A DNA stretch of 37,085 nucleotides from Natronococcus sp. A-GB7 (GTDB lineage Archaea; Halobacteriota; Halobacteria; Halobacteriales; Natrialbaceae), in the NCBI RefSeq assembly GCF_029688865.1, contig NZ_JARUKV010000035.1:1-37085 (forward strand), written 5' to 3'. This document shows positions 24,209 through 32,447 of the stretch, one piece after another. The notes under the pieces are model-generated. The model did no database searches, had not been told where the DNA came from, and saw nothing but the letters and a program-made list of their open reading frames with translations. Numbering within the stretch: position 1 is the first letter of the stretch; each line of letters opens with the position of its first letter. Made by a program: the position numbers and the translations under genes.

Positions 24209-24986
24209 GGCACTGTATAGTTCTGCGCCTCTTCGGCTGGCGCGGCACCGTCTAGTTAGCGCGGTTTGAGAAACGAGCAGGTCATAGAGCTAGTTTGGCT
24301 ATGACGCTCGCAGACCTGCTCAGCGAGTGCTACGCGGCGGAATTTGATGAAGCTTGGGAGCGCGAGCGGACGGCGACGCCCGTCAGGGTGTTCGCCGTCC
24401 GCCTCCACGCGACCGGGTGTTCTCTCCGAGAGACACAATCGATTCTTCGCTTGATCGGCGTCAAGCGATCTCATCAAGCAATCTGGAACTGGGTACATCG
24501 GCTGGCTGACAGCGTTTCAGACCCGCCGACGGCGAAGCCCTCGCGGGTCGCCATTGATGAAACCGCTGTCAGGATTAACGGTGACTGGTCTTGGGTGTAC
24601 GCTGCAATAGATGTAGACTCTAGACTCATTCTCGATGTCGCAGTGTTCGGACGACGAGGCACCGATCCAGCCGCTGCGTTTCTGCATCGATTAACCGAGA
24701 AACACGATCTCTCCGAGACTGTGTTTCTCGTCGATGGCTACGGCTATCTGACTGCCCTCTCTCGATTAGGGTTGAGCGGTCAGCTCGACTACGTTGATCG
24801 AAACCTGATCGAAAAGTGGTTTCACGCCTTCAAGATGCGAGTTGACCGCTTCCATAACTCGTGGGTGGGCAGTCGGGCGAGCGTCAGGGAACGGCTTGAA
24901 GAGTTCGTACACTATTATAACACACAACGACCGCACCAAGCACTCAACGGACAAACGCCAGCGGAGGTGCTAAACTAGACAGTGCC
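24209..24986 (+). mobile_element. IS6-family insertion sequence (haloarchaeal type)
   Basis: The element is bounded by imperfect inverted repeats: left GGCACTGTATAGTTCTGCGC from 24209, and right, read on the minus strand from 24986, GGCACTGTCTAGTTTAGCAC; 17 of 21 positions agree. GGCACTGT is the classical IS6/IS26 tip. The 8 bases outside the ends (CTCACTGT and TTATAGAT) do not match, so no target duplication is left. A second left-end-like sequence, GGCACCGTCTAGTTAGCGCG, lies at 24244 and matches the right tip at 13 of its first 14 bases. Confidence 0.85.
24301..24978 (+). CDS. IS6-family DDE transposase
   Basis: The 225-residue transposase carries an N-terminal helix-turn-helix (TGCSLRETQSILRLIGVKRSHQAI) and the DDE catalytic core: Asp86 in VAIDETAVRING, Asp145 in FLVDGYGYL, and Glu171-Lys172 in DRNLIEKWFHAFKMR. 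The end, YYNTQRPHQALNGQTPAEVL, is typical of IS6 transposases. Length is full and no stop or shift is seen, so it may be active. IS6 elements move by replicative transposition through cointegrates. The ATG at 24301 is preferred over the TTG two codons upstream. It sits at the border between the G+C-rich block and the low-G+C island. Confidence 0.93.
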   Translation: MTLADLLSECYAAEFDEAWERERTATPVRVFAVRLHATGCSLRETQSILRLIGVKRSHQAIWNWVHRLADSVSDPPTAKPSRVAIDETAVRINGDWSWVYAAIDVDSRLILDVAVFGRRGTDPAAAFLHRLTEKHDLSETVFLVDGYGYLTALSRLGLSGQLDYVDRNLIEKWFHAFKMRVDRFHNSWVGSRASVRERLEEFVHYYNTQRPHQALNGQTPAEVLN

Positions 24987-25294
24987 TTATAGATGTATGG
25001 GTCGTACTCGTGCAGTATGAATTGCAGCCATACTCATACAAATTAGAGGATGCACCGTTCGCGGCGATCACGATCGGTCGCTGAAGCAACTCGAGGTTGA
25101 TAGTCCCAGATCGAAAGTGTTGCTTCGGGTCTCAAGAGCATTTTGTAGCTTCTCGACAGAATTCTCGTCAAGAAATCCACTTTGAAGTCATTACCACTTA
25201 TGAGTGAAATTCTAACGGTTGCTATGGCTGTGCAGGGTACTGAGCAAAGTGAAAATCTGAATTACAAGTATACAGCTGTAATTCCACGCTTAGA
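24987..25294. other. 308-base spacer after the IS element
   Basis: No gene is supported here. The spacer carries an imperfect inverted repeat at 25150-25174 (TTCTCGAC, 9 bases, GTCAAGAA), with one mismatch between the arms, and a smaller one near 25017 (GTATG...CATAC). The 189-base frame from 25182 runs into the IclR gene on the other strand and looks spurious. Confidence 0.5.
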
Positions 25295-26059
25295 TTATGA
25301 CATCGAGATCTCGAGTTCGAACTCGTTAGCAACGCCAAGCAGAATTTTCGGAATGTCCTTCTCGAACTGATCCTCGGTAAGCCGATTAGCCGGGCTGGCA
25401 ACGCTGAAAGCCCCCAAGACACGGTCATCCGGTCCGGTCACTGGAGCACCAACGGCTTTGATTCCCTCCAGTTGCTCTTCGTAATTGAAGGCAATTCCGC
25501 TCTCGCGAATGGATTCCAACTGATCGAAAAGCACGTTCTGATCGGTGATCGTATTTTCTGTCGTCGATGGAAGACCCCGTTGACCAATTATTTCTTCTAT
25601 CTTATCCTTCGGAAATTCCGAGAGAATTGCTTTTCCAGAGGCTGTCTGATGGAGATAGAACTGCTTTCCAACCGTCGAATATGTCCAGACAGCATGTTTC
25701 CCCGACGAGGTGTGGACATAGACTCCTTTTCCATTTTCTTCTACGGTAAACACTGCCCGACAGTCCGTTTCTTGAGCGAGTTGATCAGTATACGACTCAG
25801 CAACTCGGTACGCCCTTTTTCTAGTGCGGACGTAGTTTCCGTGGTCAAGGAACCGGAGGCTGAGACGATACTCATCTCCGGTCTTAGTAACGTAGCCTCG
25901 CGTTAGCAGGGTTGTCAGGTGTGAGTGAACTGTACTGGGCGCTAGGTCAAGTTCTGCAGCCAACTCAGTAACTCGTCCTCCGTCCAGTTCACGAAGCATC
26001 TCTATGACGTCGAGAGAGGTTGCTGTTGTTTGTAGTACCCGGCCGTCTGTCTCTTTCAT
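25295..26059 (-). CDS. IclR-family transcriptional regulator (second)
   Basis: This 254-residue IclR protein has an N-terminal winged helix-turn-helix (RVTELAAELDLAPSTVHSHL, TTLLTRGYVTKTGDEY) and an effector domain (HQTASGKAILSEFPKDKIEE, GIKAVGAPVTGPDDRVLGA). It differs clearly from the first IclR, so it is not a recent copy. It lies before the BKACE gene in a lower-G+C block with an ABC importer and two dehydrogenases, and by the usual habit of IclR proteins it is the likely local regulator. Its own start has a strong TATA box 26 bases upstream. Confidence 0.93.
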   Translation of the reverse strand: MKETDGRVLQTTATSLDVIEMLRELDGGRVTELAAELDLAPSTVHSHLTTLLTRGYVTKTGDEYRLSLRFLDHGNYVRTRKRAYRVAESYTDQLAQETDCRAVFTVEENGKGVYVHTSSGKHAVWTYSTVGKQFYLHQTASGKAILSEFPKDKIEEIIGQRGLPSTTENTITDQNVLFDQLESIRESGIAFNYEEQLEGIKAVGAPVTGPDDRVLGAFSVASPANRLTEDQFEKDIPKILLGVANEFELEISMS

Positions 26060-26080
26060 ACTCCACCAACGTAATCGAGG

Positions 26081-26090
26081 TATATATAAT
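26081..26090 (-). promoter_or_regulatory. TATA box of the second IclR gene
   Basis: TATATATAAT on the plus strand (ATTATATATA on the minus strand) is centred 26 bases before the ATG at 26059. It is one of the clearest archaeal TATA boxes in the window and implies a leaderless transcript. Confidence 0.6.
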
Positions 26091-26400
26091 TCGGCATGGG
26101 TGAAGGGGGTTTATCGACCGTATTATCACTAATTCCACATCTAATTACCTCCCCAAAGTCTGTATTTTTGACTCGGAGATTATACCACTGGATCGGGCTT
26201 TGTTCTGAACCAAGCCATTTCCAAGTTGACTACCAGATCCTGCTGATAGAGGTCTGTACAGGCCATCAATCGTATTTTATCGTATACCGTTAGGAAGCAG
26301 CGATCAAGCCACATGCAGTAGGTGAGAGTAGCTTCACTATTGACTGCTACAGTGTCCATATATATTATTTGGCTCTCCCGAATCAGGCTTGTCGGCTCTC
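26091..26400. other. Spacer between the IclR promoter and the BKACE gene
   Basis: The stretch is AT-rich. On the minus strand a 75-codon frame (26180-26407) ends TDLYQQDLVVNLEMAWFRTK plus a few residues; I do not recognise it, and it has no clear ribosome site. A TATA-like CATATATATTATTT lies at 26357-26370. It may hold the worn end of a lost gene, but nothing firm can be claimed. Confidence 0.35.
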
Positions 26401-26419
26401 GGAACAACGGAGTTGTTCC
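26401..26419. terminator. Perfect stem-loop 16 bases past the BKACE stop
   Basis: GGAACAAC, GGA, GTTGTTCC forms a perfect 8-base stem with a 3-base loop, placed just after the BKACE gene on its strand. No T-run follows, so it may be an RNA-end or processing hairpin rather than a standard archaeal terminator. Confidence 0.4.
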
Positions 26420-26434
26420 AGCAGGAAGACGTAG

Positions 26435-27289
26435 TTACAGCCCGAGCATTTCACGCGCCTCAGCAGGCGATGCAATCGGTCGTTCTAATTCGTTCGCGAT
26501 TCGAGCCGCCCGTCGGACGAATTGTGCGTTACTCTCAGCCAACTCTCCTTTTCGGTAGTAGACGTTGTCTTCCATCCCAACTCGGACGTGGCCGCCGAGG
26601 GTGATCGCCATTGTTGTCAACGGTAGCTGATGTCGACCGACTGCAAGGGCTTGCCATTCAGCGGGTTCAGGAAGATTATCGACAAGATTGAGGAGATTTC
26701 TGGGGTGGGCCGGAGTTCCAGTCTGCATGCCAAGGATAAGCGTACACCAGTACGGTGCTTCGAGAAGTCCTTCGTCGATGAGATGGTTCACTTCAGGAAT
26801 GTGGCCCGGATTAAAAATCTCGAGTTCCGGCTTGACACCAGCTTCTCGCATTCGTTCAGCGTATTCTTCGTTCTGCTCGCGAGGATTGATGGCTGTCCGC
26901 GTCTGTCCGAAGTTCATCGGGCCGACGTCGACAGTTGCCACGTCGGGGCGCGGTTCGGTTTCGAGGATCGGTGCAATCCGTTCCTCGCGAGAGTAGATAC
27001 CGCCACCACCCGTCGTGAAGTTGATAATGATGTCGTCACAGTAGTCATCGATCGCGTCTCGCATAGCCTGGTATCGTCCGATATCTTTGGTGGTTTCTCC
27101 ATCGTCAGTTCGGGCGTGGAGATGCACCATAGATGCACCTGCCTCTTCGCAGTCACGAACGTCTCGGGCGATTTCTTCTGGCTCGAGCGGAAGGTTCGGA
27201 TTCGCCTCTTTCCCTTGGTGTCCACCAGTTGTTGCGACACTGATAATCAGCTTTCGGTCGAAGTAGTCCTCATAGCCATTGTATGGCAT
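26435..27289 (-). CDS. Beta-keto acid cleavage enzyme (BKACE, DUF849 family)
   Basis: The 284-residue TIM-barrel protein matches 3-keto-5-aminohexanoate cleavage enzyme. Metal ligands His56 and His58 (VHLHAR), Arg236, Glu240 and Asp241 (GGHVRVGMEDNVYY) all sit exactly ten residues later than the residues I recall for Kce (His46, His48, Arg226, Glu230, Asp231), so the active site looks intact. The family converts a beta-keto acid plus acetyl-CoA to acetoacetate plus a new acyl-CoA; substrates differ widely, including 3-keto-5-aminohexanoate and dehydrocarnitine. Substrate here is unknown. Two short-chain dehydrogenases and an ABC importer nearby could supply the keto acid. A TATA box is 27 bases upstream of the ATG. 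Confidence 0.92.
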   Translation of the reverse strand: MPYNGYEDYFDRKLIISVATTGGHQGKEANPNLPLEPEEIARDVRDCEEAGASMVHLHARTDDGETTKDIGRYQAMRDAIDDYCDDIIINFTTGGGGIYSREERIAPILETEPRPDVATVDVGPMNFGQTRTAINPREQNEEYAERMREAGVKPELEIFNPGHIPEVNHLIDEGLLEAPYWCTLILGMQTGTPAHPRNLLNLVDNLPEPAEWQALAVGRHQLPLTTMAITLGGHVRVGMEDNVYYRKGELAESNAQFVRRAARIANELERPIASPAEAREMLGL

Positions 27290-27312
27290 ACTGCCCAGAT
27301 CAGGGCTCTTTT

Positions 27313-27320
27313 ACTTATAT
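27313..27320 (-). promoter_or_regulatory. TATA box of the BKACE gene
   Basis: The minus strand reads ATATAAGT, centred 27 bases before the ATG at 27289, which gives a leaderless BKACE message. Confidence 0.55.
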
Positions 27321-27494
27321 GTTCCGGTGCTCCGAGTCACTATCGTCGTGAGAGGATGAAATATGAGTGGTTGCTCGTTCTCTGTGGAGTTGCTGTAGAA
27401 ACGCTGGAGATTGAACGACCCAGCTGCCACTATGAACGATCCAACCTATTCCAAGACTACTGTAGAAGAGGCGAATTGCGGGTTCGGGGATAAA

Positions 27495-27504
27495 TTTTTA
27501 TACC
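27495..27504 (+). promoter_or_regulatory. TATA box of the first short-chain dehydrogenase gene
   Basis: TTTTTATACC is centred 26 bases before the ATG at 27525 and decides that start over the one at 27411, which would place the box inside the coding region. Confidence 0.55.
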
Positions 27505-27524
27505 AAAGCCTTCGTTCTCGATGT

Positions 27525-28301
27525 ATGCGTTCGAATCGCACAGCAGTAGTTACTGGCGGCGGCCGCGGTATCGGGCAGGCAATTGCCGTTGAGCTAGCGA
27601 GACATGGCCTGGATATCGTCATTGCTGATCTGGATGAAGAGGGAATGGAAGAAACACGATCGCTCGTCGAGGCAGAAGAACAACGAGCACTTGGCCTTCA
27701 TACTGATCTCAAGCACCCCGAAAGTGTTCAATCGACTATCGAAACTGCGCTCGCAGAGTTCGAGACAATCGATGCCTTAGTCAATAATGCTGGAATCGCA
27801 GGTCCAACGTCACCGTGTGAGGAGATCTCAGCTACCGATTGGGATGAAACAATCGATGTCAATCTTCGTGGCCCATTTCTTGCCTGCAAAGAAGCGATAC
27901 CAGCGATGAAATCGCAGGGGTACGGCCGAATTGTAAATGTGGCCTCTGTTACTGGCAAGCGGCCGCTTGAACACCGAACACCGTACGCAGCGACGAAAAT
28001 GGGTCTTATTGGTTTCACTCGGACGCTTGCAGCGGAAGTTGGGGAGCACGATATCAACGTTAATGCGATCTGTCCTGGATCGGTTGATGGGCCGCGTATC
28101 AAGCGTGTTTTCGAAAAAAAAGCCGAGTCAACTGGCCAGACATTTGAGGACGTTAGGCAAGCAGCAGAATCGGAGAGCGCTCGTGGAGAGCTGGTCGAAC
28201 GAGAAGATATCGCTAAGGTAGCGGCGTTCCTGTGTTCGAGTGACGCCGACCGGATCACTGGCCAAGATTTGAATGTCTCTGCTGGAAAGGTTATGTACTG
28301 A
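27525..28301 (+). CDS. Short-chain dehydrogenase/reductase (SDR)
   Basis: This 258-residue classical SDR shows VVTGGGRGIGQAI (8-20), Asp35 after the second strand (IVIADLDEEG; it favours NAD over NADP), LVNNAGIAG, the catalytic Ser in VNVASVTGKRPL, and Tyr/Lys in RTPYAATKMGL. It would oxidise a secondary alcohol or reduce the ketone. It is divergent from BKACE, sharing a 235-base promoter region, and stands before the ABC importer on the same strand, so it probably makes the keto group BKACE needs. The gene is lower in G+C than the left part of the window. The longer reading from 27411 has no support. Confidence 0.9.
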   Translation: MRSNRTAVVTGGGRGIGQAIAVELARHGLDIVIADLDEEGMEETRSLVEAEEQRALGLHTDLKHPESVQSTIETALAEFETIDALVNNAGIAGPTSPCEEISATDWDETIDVNLRGPFLACKEAIPAMKSQGYGRIVNVASVTGKRPLEHRTPYAATKMGLIGFTRTLAAEVGEHDINVNAICPGSVDGPRIKRVFEKKAESTGQTFEDVRQAAESESARGELVEREDIAKVAAFLCSSDADRITGQDLNVSAGKVMY

Positions 28302-28395
28302 GCTGTACGCTGCAGCGCTGCTTCCGTGACGAGATCGTTCAGTCGATGAAAACTACCATCACTGGGAAAACATCATGGATAATACCCCAAGTTAC

Positions 28396-28409
28396 TTGTA
28401 CCAGTACAA
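28396..28409. promoter_or_regulatory. Perfect palindrome before the ABC importer operon (possible operator)
   Basis: TTGTAC, CA, GTACAA is a perfect 6-2-6 inverted repeat 21 bases before the binding-protein ATG, partly overlapping the place a TATA box would take. CAAGTTACTTG (28388-28398), also a palindrome, overlaps its left arm. A regulator site, perhaps for the local IclR, is an inference. Confidence 0.4.
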
Positions 28410-28430
28410 TAGACTGGCTGGTAGAGAAGC

Positions 28431-29723
28431 ATGGTGAAGCATAACATCGGGCAGACTAGGCGCCGGTTTATCAAAACTACAGCCAGCAGTAGCGCTGCAG
28501 TCGGCTTGGGGGCGCTTGCAGGCTGCGTTTCGAGTCGGGGTGAGAGCCGAGAAGCAGTCGGCTCAGTCGCCAATCTCGAGAACTCGTACTGGTTATCATG
28601 GCAGAGAGGATACGAGGAGGCGTGTGAGACGTTCGGATACGACACAAATCTTCAGACCAATGGAGGCGATGTTGACCAGCAACAATCGCAGTTCGATACT
28701 GCGGTTGCGAGTATGGTCGAAATGATTGTCGGGCAAACCTATACTAATGCAGCGGCACTCTCACTCGCCGAGACTGCGGTTGTTGGGGAGGTCCCGACGA
28801 TACTCGCAGTTACGATCGCTGACTGGTATACACCGTTAGATGCTGGATCCCAGTACGTCCAGTTCTTCACACCTCATTTCGTTAATCACGCTTACGCCTC
28901 TGCAAAGGTACTATTCGAGGAAATGGGCGGTGAAGGATCGTTCGTGCACATCGAGGGAAACCGTGGGACGGCCCCGAACACTGGCCGAAATATCGGACTC
29001 GAGGCTGCTCTCGAAGAGTATCCCGATATTGAGCGACTTGAGCCGGTCCTGCAGGGAAACTTCATCCGAACAGACGCCAGGGATGCAATGTCTGACCTGA
29101 TCTCGACGCACGGCGACGATATTGAGGGTTTTTTCGGACAAAACGACGACGTCGCGATCGGCGGTTTGCAGCGACTCGAAGAAAGCGGTTACGACGTGCC
29201 AGTTGTCGGTATCGATGCAACCGAACCCGCACTCGAACGTATTCGAGACGGGCGGATGGCTGGTAGCATCTCTGGTATGGGTCCATGGCAAGCAGGATGG
29301 TCAATTGCGAAAGCGCATGATTTCATCGAAGGCTACGAACTCAGCGATGCAGAACGGATGATGACGTTCAACGCCCCGCTCGTCGTCGCTGACCCGGACG
29401 AGTGGCGCGACCGGATAGGTGATGAGATCGAGCTTCCTATCATTGAAGTTGACCAGTACGAAGATGCGATCTTTGACGGAGAAACACCGTACGACTGGAA
29501 GCAAATGTCGAAAGCAGAAGTTGGCGAAGATGAGTGGGATCCCCAGATCGAGATGAGTCCGATGGGGCGAGATGATCTTCAAGGAGTACTCGACTGGGAC
29601 GATGATGACATTCCAGATGGGTACTCGCTTCCGGAAGTCTACGATGATACTGACGAACTGGCTACTGTGCAATCGACGTACGATGAGCACTTCAACACGG
29701 ATCCGCTTCAAGAACAACCATGA
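28431..29723 (+). CDS. ABC importer substrate-binding lipoprotein (ribose-type, Tat-exported)
   Basis: The 430-residue protein begins with a twin-arginine signal (RRRFIK at 10-15), a hydrophobic stretch and a lipobox LAGC with Cys32, so it should be exported folded by Tat and anchored to the outer face of the membrane. The rest is a type I periplasmic-binding fold (GEVPTILAVTIADWY, FVHIEGNRGTAPNTGRN, IEGFFGQNDDVAIGGLQRLE and PVVGIDATEPALERI), as in RbsB. The acidic C-terminal part (about 350-430) extends beyond the usual 300 or so residues. RbsB-like proteins bind sugars, polyols, purines or AI-2; the ligand here is unknown. Its stop overlaps the ATPase start by 4 bases. Confidence 0.92.
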   Translation: MVKHNIGQTRRRFIKTTASSSAAVGLGALAGCVSSRGESREAVGSVANLENSYWLSWQRGYEEACETFGYDTNLQTNGGDVDQQQSQFDTAVASMVEMIVGQTYTNAAALSLAETAVVGEVPTILAVTIADWYTPLDAGSQYVQFFTPHFVNHAYASAKVLFEEMGGEGSFVHIEGNRGTAPNTGRNIGLEAALEEYPDIERLEPVLQGNFIRTDARDAMSDLISTHGDDIEGFFGQNDDVAIGGLQRLEESGYDVPVVGIDATEPALERIRDGRMAGSISGMGPWQAGWSIAKAHDFIEGYELSDAERMMTFNAPLVVADPDEWRDRIGDEIELPIIEVDQYEDAIFDGETPYDWKQMSKAEVGEDEWDPQIEMSPMGRDDLQGVLDWDDDDIPDGYSLPEVYDDTDELATVQSTYDEHFNTDPLQEQP

Positions 29724-31297
29724 GTGAATACAGCGTAGATACCAAAAAGACGGACTTAACAAGAAATGATTCGAAGCCGACTGGTGAAGCAAGCTTGCGT
29801 GTCGAGGGCGTCTCGAAGTCGTTTCGACACGTGGATGCATTAACCGACGTCTCTCTTGAGCTCAATCGAGGTGAAGTAGTCGGACTCGTCGGCGAAAACG
29901 GCGCCGGAAAGAGTACACTTCTTAATATCCTCACAGGGGTGTTACAATCCGACGCCGGAAAGATCTACAGAGACGGGACGGCTGTCGAGTTCAACGGGCC
30001 CCAGGAAGCGGCATCGTACGGCGTCTCGCTGGTACATCAAGAACAGGACGTTATCACTTATTTCAGAGGATACGAGAACCTGTTCTTGGGGCGAGAACGC
30101 GAGTCGATAGGGATCTTGAAAAAGGGCGAGATGAGCAAAAGAGCCCAGGCGTTTGTCGATGATCTCGGGATTCACATCGATGTAGACAAGTTCGTAAAGA
30201 ATTACTCGTTCAACGAACGGCAGATGCTCGAGATTGCGAAAGCGTTCCACGTGTCGAGCAAGGCCGAGAACCCGATTATCCTTCTCGATGAGCCGACCGC
30301 GGGGCTCGAAGAAGACGGTCGTGAACTTTTGTTCAACTTGGTCAACGACCTTCGAGAGGAAGCAACGTTCGTGTTCGTCTCTCACGAGCTGGATGAGGTA
30401 CTCGAAATTACGGACCGTATTTACGTGCTGAAAGATGGTGAAATGGTTGATGAATACGTAACGACGGATGCAACGACGGACAAGTTACAACGAAGCATGG
30501 TCGGTCGAGAGACTTCTACGGAGTACTATCGTGTTCCCGAGCAACGCCACGAATCTACTCTCGGCGACTCGGTTCTTGAGGTGAACGACATCCAAGCTGA
30601 AGAGGAACTCGGACCAATATCGTTTTCGGTCCAGCGCGGTGAGATATTCGGAATCGTTGGTGTTGAGGGGTCCGGAAAGGAAAGACTTGGTCGAGTTCTT
30701 GCAGGAGCGACTCCAGCGACCGATGGGACCCTTACTGTCAATGGGACCAACGTGAAACCGAAGTCGCCGACTGAAATGGTCGACACTGGGGTTGGATACA
30801 TCCCAAAAGACCGCAAATCAGAGGGGTTACTACTGTACCAGTCCGTATTGAAGAACACGTCACTCGCAATGGTGCGTACTATGCATGGCCGACTCCCATT
30901 TCTCGACACGGATGCGGAATCGTCTGTGACCGAAGAGATGATCGAAGACCTCAACATCAAGACACCGGGTCCAAATGCGCTCGTACACGGCCTGAGCGGT
31001 GGGAACCAGCAGAAGGTCGTTATCGCCCGATGGTTAGCACATGAAACACCGATCCTCGTCATGGACAACGTTACTCGTGGAATCGACGTCGGCGCAAAAG
31101 AAGAAGTGTATCGTCTCTGCCGAGAGCTAACCGACAACGGGATCTCAATCGTGCTTATCGGCGACGAGCTACCCGAAGTAATCGGATTATCCAACCGAAT
31201 TGCAGTTATGGAGGATGGATCATTCGCCGGCGAGCCGATCGACGCTTCACCTGATGCAAAGCCAACCGAAGAAAAACTAATCGAGTTGATGGTCTAA
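29720..31297 (+). CDS. ABC importer ATPase with two nucleotide-binding domains (RbsA/MglA type)
   Basis: This 525-residue protein holds two ABC domains. The first has Walker A GENGAGKS (58-65) and Walker B LLDEPTAG (188-195), but a weak signature YSFNERQ (162-168) in place of LSGGQ. The second has a degenerate Walker A GVEGSGKE (314-321), a good signature LSGGNQQ (425-431) and Walker B VMDNVTRG, where Asn450 stands for the catalytic Glu. In RbsA-type proteins the second site is often impaired in Walker A, but the Asn is unusual. With domain-1 Walker motifs pairing with the domain-2 signature, one good hydrolytic site remains. It is coupled to the binding protein (4-base overlap) and to the permease (1-base gap). 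Confidence 0.94.
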   Translation: MSEYSVDTKKTDLTRNDSKPTGEASLRVEGVSKSFRHVDALTDVSLELNRGEVVGLVGENGAGKSTLLNILTGVLQSDAGKIYRDGTAVEFNGPQEAASYGVSLVHQEQDVITYFRGYENLFLGRERESIGILKKGEMSKRAQAFVDDLGIHIDVDKFVKNYSFNERQMLEIAKAFHVSSKAENPIILLDEPTAGLEEDGRELLFNLVNDLREEATFVFVSHELDEVLEITDRIYVLKDGEMVDEYVTTDATTDKLQRSMVGRETSTEYYRVPEQRHESTLGDSVLEVNDIQAEEELGPISFSVQRGEIFGIVGVEGSGKERLGRVLAGATPATDGTLTVNGTNVKPKSPTEMVDTGVGYIPKDRKSEGLLLYQSVLKNTSLAMVRTMHGRLPFLDTDAESSVTEEMIEDLNIKTPGPNALVHGLSGGNQQKVVIARWLAHETPILVMDNVTRGIDVGAKEEVYRLCRELTDNGISIVLIGDELPEVIGLSNRIAVMEDGSFAGEPIDASPDAKPTEEKLIELMV

Positions 31298-31298
31298 C

Positions 31299-32300
31299 AT
31301 GAGCACAAACAGCACAACGGAAAACGTCCAGAACTGGTGGCAAGAACAGCGAGAACAGCGAACGCGTCAGGATTGGATAATCGATCTCGGACCGTTTGTG
31401 ATGCTTTTCGGGCTGGTGGCGTTGTTCACCGCCCTGAGCGAGAACTTCCTCACGTACGGGAATCTCATCAATAACGTGGCAGTAAACAGCTCACTGTTAC
31501 TTTTGGTTGCACTAGCGGGAACGTTCCCAATCCTACAGCAAAGTATCGATCTCTCGGTGGCTGCACTGGTCAATCTGATGGGTGTCCTCACCGTGATCCT
31601 CGTCGCACAGTTCGGCTTTCTTGCGATTCCGCTAGTTCTAGCTGGAGGAATGCTTGCCGGGTTTGCGAACGGCTACGTATTCGCTAAATTCAAAGTGCCA
31701 TCGTTCCTGGTGACGCTTGGAACGATGTCCGTAATGACGGGGATCGCTTTGATCATGACCGGTGGGTCGAGCATCAACTTTAGAAATGATGCGATTCGGA
31801 GCATCGCAACTGGGGAGCTCATCCCGGGCCTACCAAACCTCGTTTTCTGGTCGGTGGTGATCTATCTGGGCACGGTGTTCATCGCGTTCCGAACGAAGTT
31901 TGGCCGGTACTGCTACGCACTCGGGGAGAATGAACGCGTCGTTGAACTTTCGGGTGCGAAAGTCGACCGGTATAAGATCTATCCGTTCGTTCTCTCCGGA
32001 CTTCTCTGTGCGATCGGCGGGTTCTTACTCGCTGCTCGACTGTCGTCGGCATCACCCGACGCAGGGACGGATCTTTTACTCCCGAGTATCGCAGCGATAG
32101 TTATGGGGGGCACGGCACTAACCGGTGGCGTCGGTGGTCCTCACCGAACGATCCTCGGCGTGCTCGTCATCGCAGTACTGCAAAATGGGATGAACCTGAC
32201 CGCAGTCGATCCTTTCGTCCAAGAAATCATCCTCGGTGTCGTAGTCGTCGTCGCCGTTGCACTATCGATCGATCGGCGGAAAATCGACGTCGTCAAATAA
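31299..32300 (+). CDS. ABC importer permease (RbsC-type, BPD_transp_2)
   Basis: The 333-residue membrane protein has about 8-10 hydrophobic segments and the family's marks: FLTYGNLINNVAVNSSLLLL, GTFPILQQSIDLSVAALVNL, FKVPSFLVTLGTMSVMTGIAL, and the cytoplasmic loop FRTKFGRYCYALGENERVVEL, which meets the ATPase. GGTALTGGVGGPHRTILGVL follows, as in RbsC. A single permease gene implies a homodimer. The N-terminal 30 residues are polar and cytoplasmic. It is the last gene of the importer operon; the convergent SDR gene starts 147 bases away with nothing but T/C-rich spacer between. Confidence 0.93.
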   Translation: MSTNSTTENVQNWWQEQREQRTRQDWIIDLGPFVMLFGLVALFTALSENFLTYGNLINNVAVNSSLLLLVALAGTFPILQQSIDLSVAALVNLMGVLTVILVAQFGFLAIPLVLAGGMLAGFANGYVFAKFKVPSFLVTLGTMSVMTGIALIMTGGSSINFRNDAIRSIATGELIPGLPNLVFWSVVIYLGTVFIAFRTKFGRYCYALGENERVVELSGAKVDRYKIYPFVLSGLLCAIGGFLLAARLSSASPDAGTDLLLPSIAAIVMGGTALTGGVGGPHRTILGVLVIAVLQNGMNLTAVDPFVQEIILGVVVVVAVALSIDRRKIDVVK

Positions 32301-32447
32301 GACGTCGGCCGGTCCACTCAACCCTATTCGACCCCGTTATAAACAACGTTTCCTCCTCAAGCAGTGAGACACAGATCCACCCGAGAAGGAAAGCATAGAC
32401 GCTGTTAGTTACTCTGCGACAGTATCGGGTAGAAAGAACTGTTTTGA

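Noticed and set aside
24201-24994. Target-site duplication around the IS6 element
   Set aside because: The flanking 8-mers CTCACTGT and TTATAGAT do not match, nor do those at the inner left end.
25182-25370. 62-codon plus-strand frame after the IS element
   Set aside because: It runs into the IclR coding region on the other strand and shows no family features.
27411-27524. N-terminal extension of the first SDR
   Set aside because: The TATA box at 27495-27504 and the SDR consensus both place the start at 27525.
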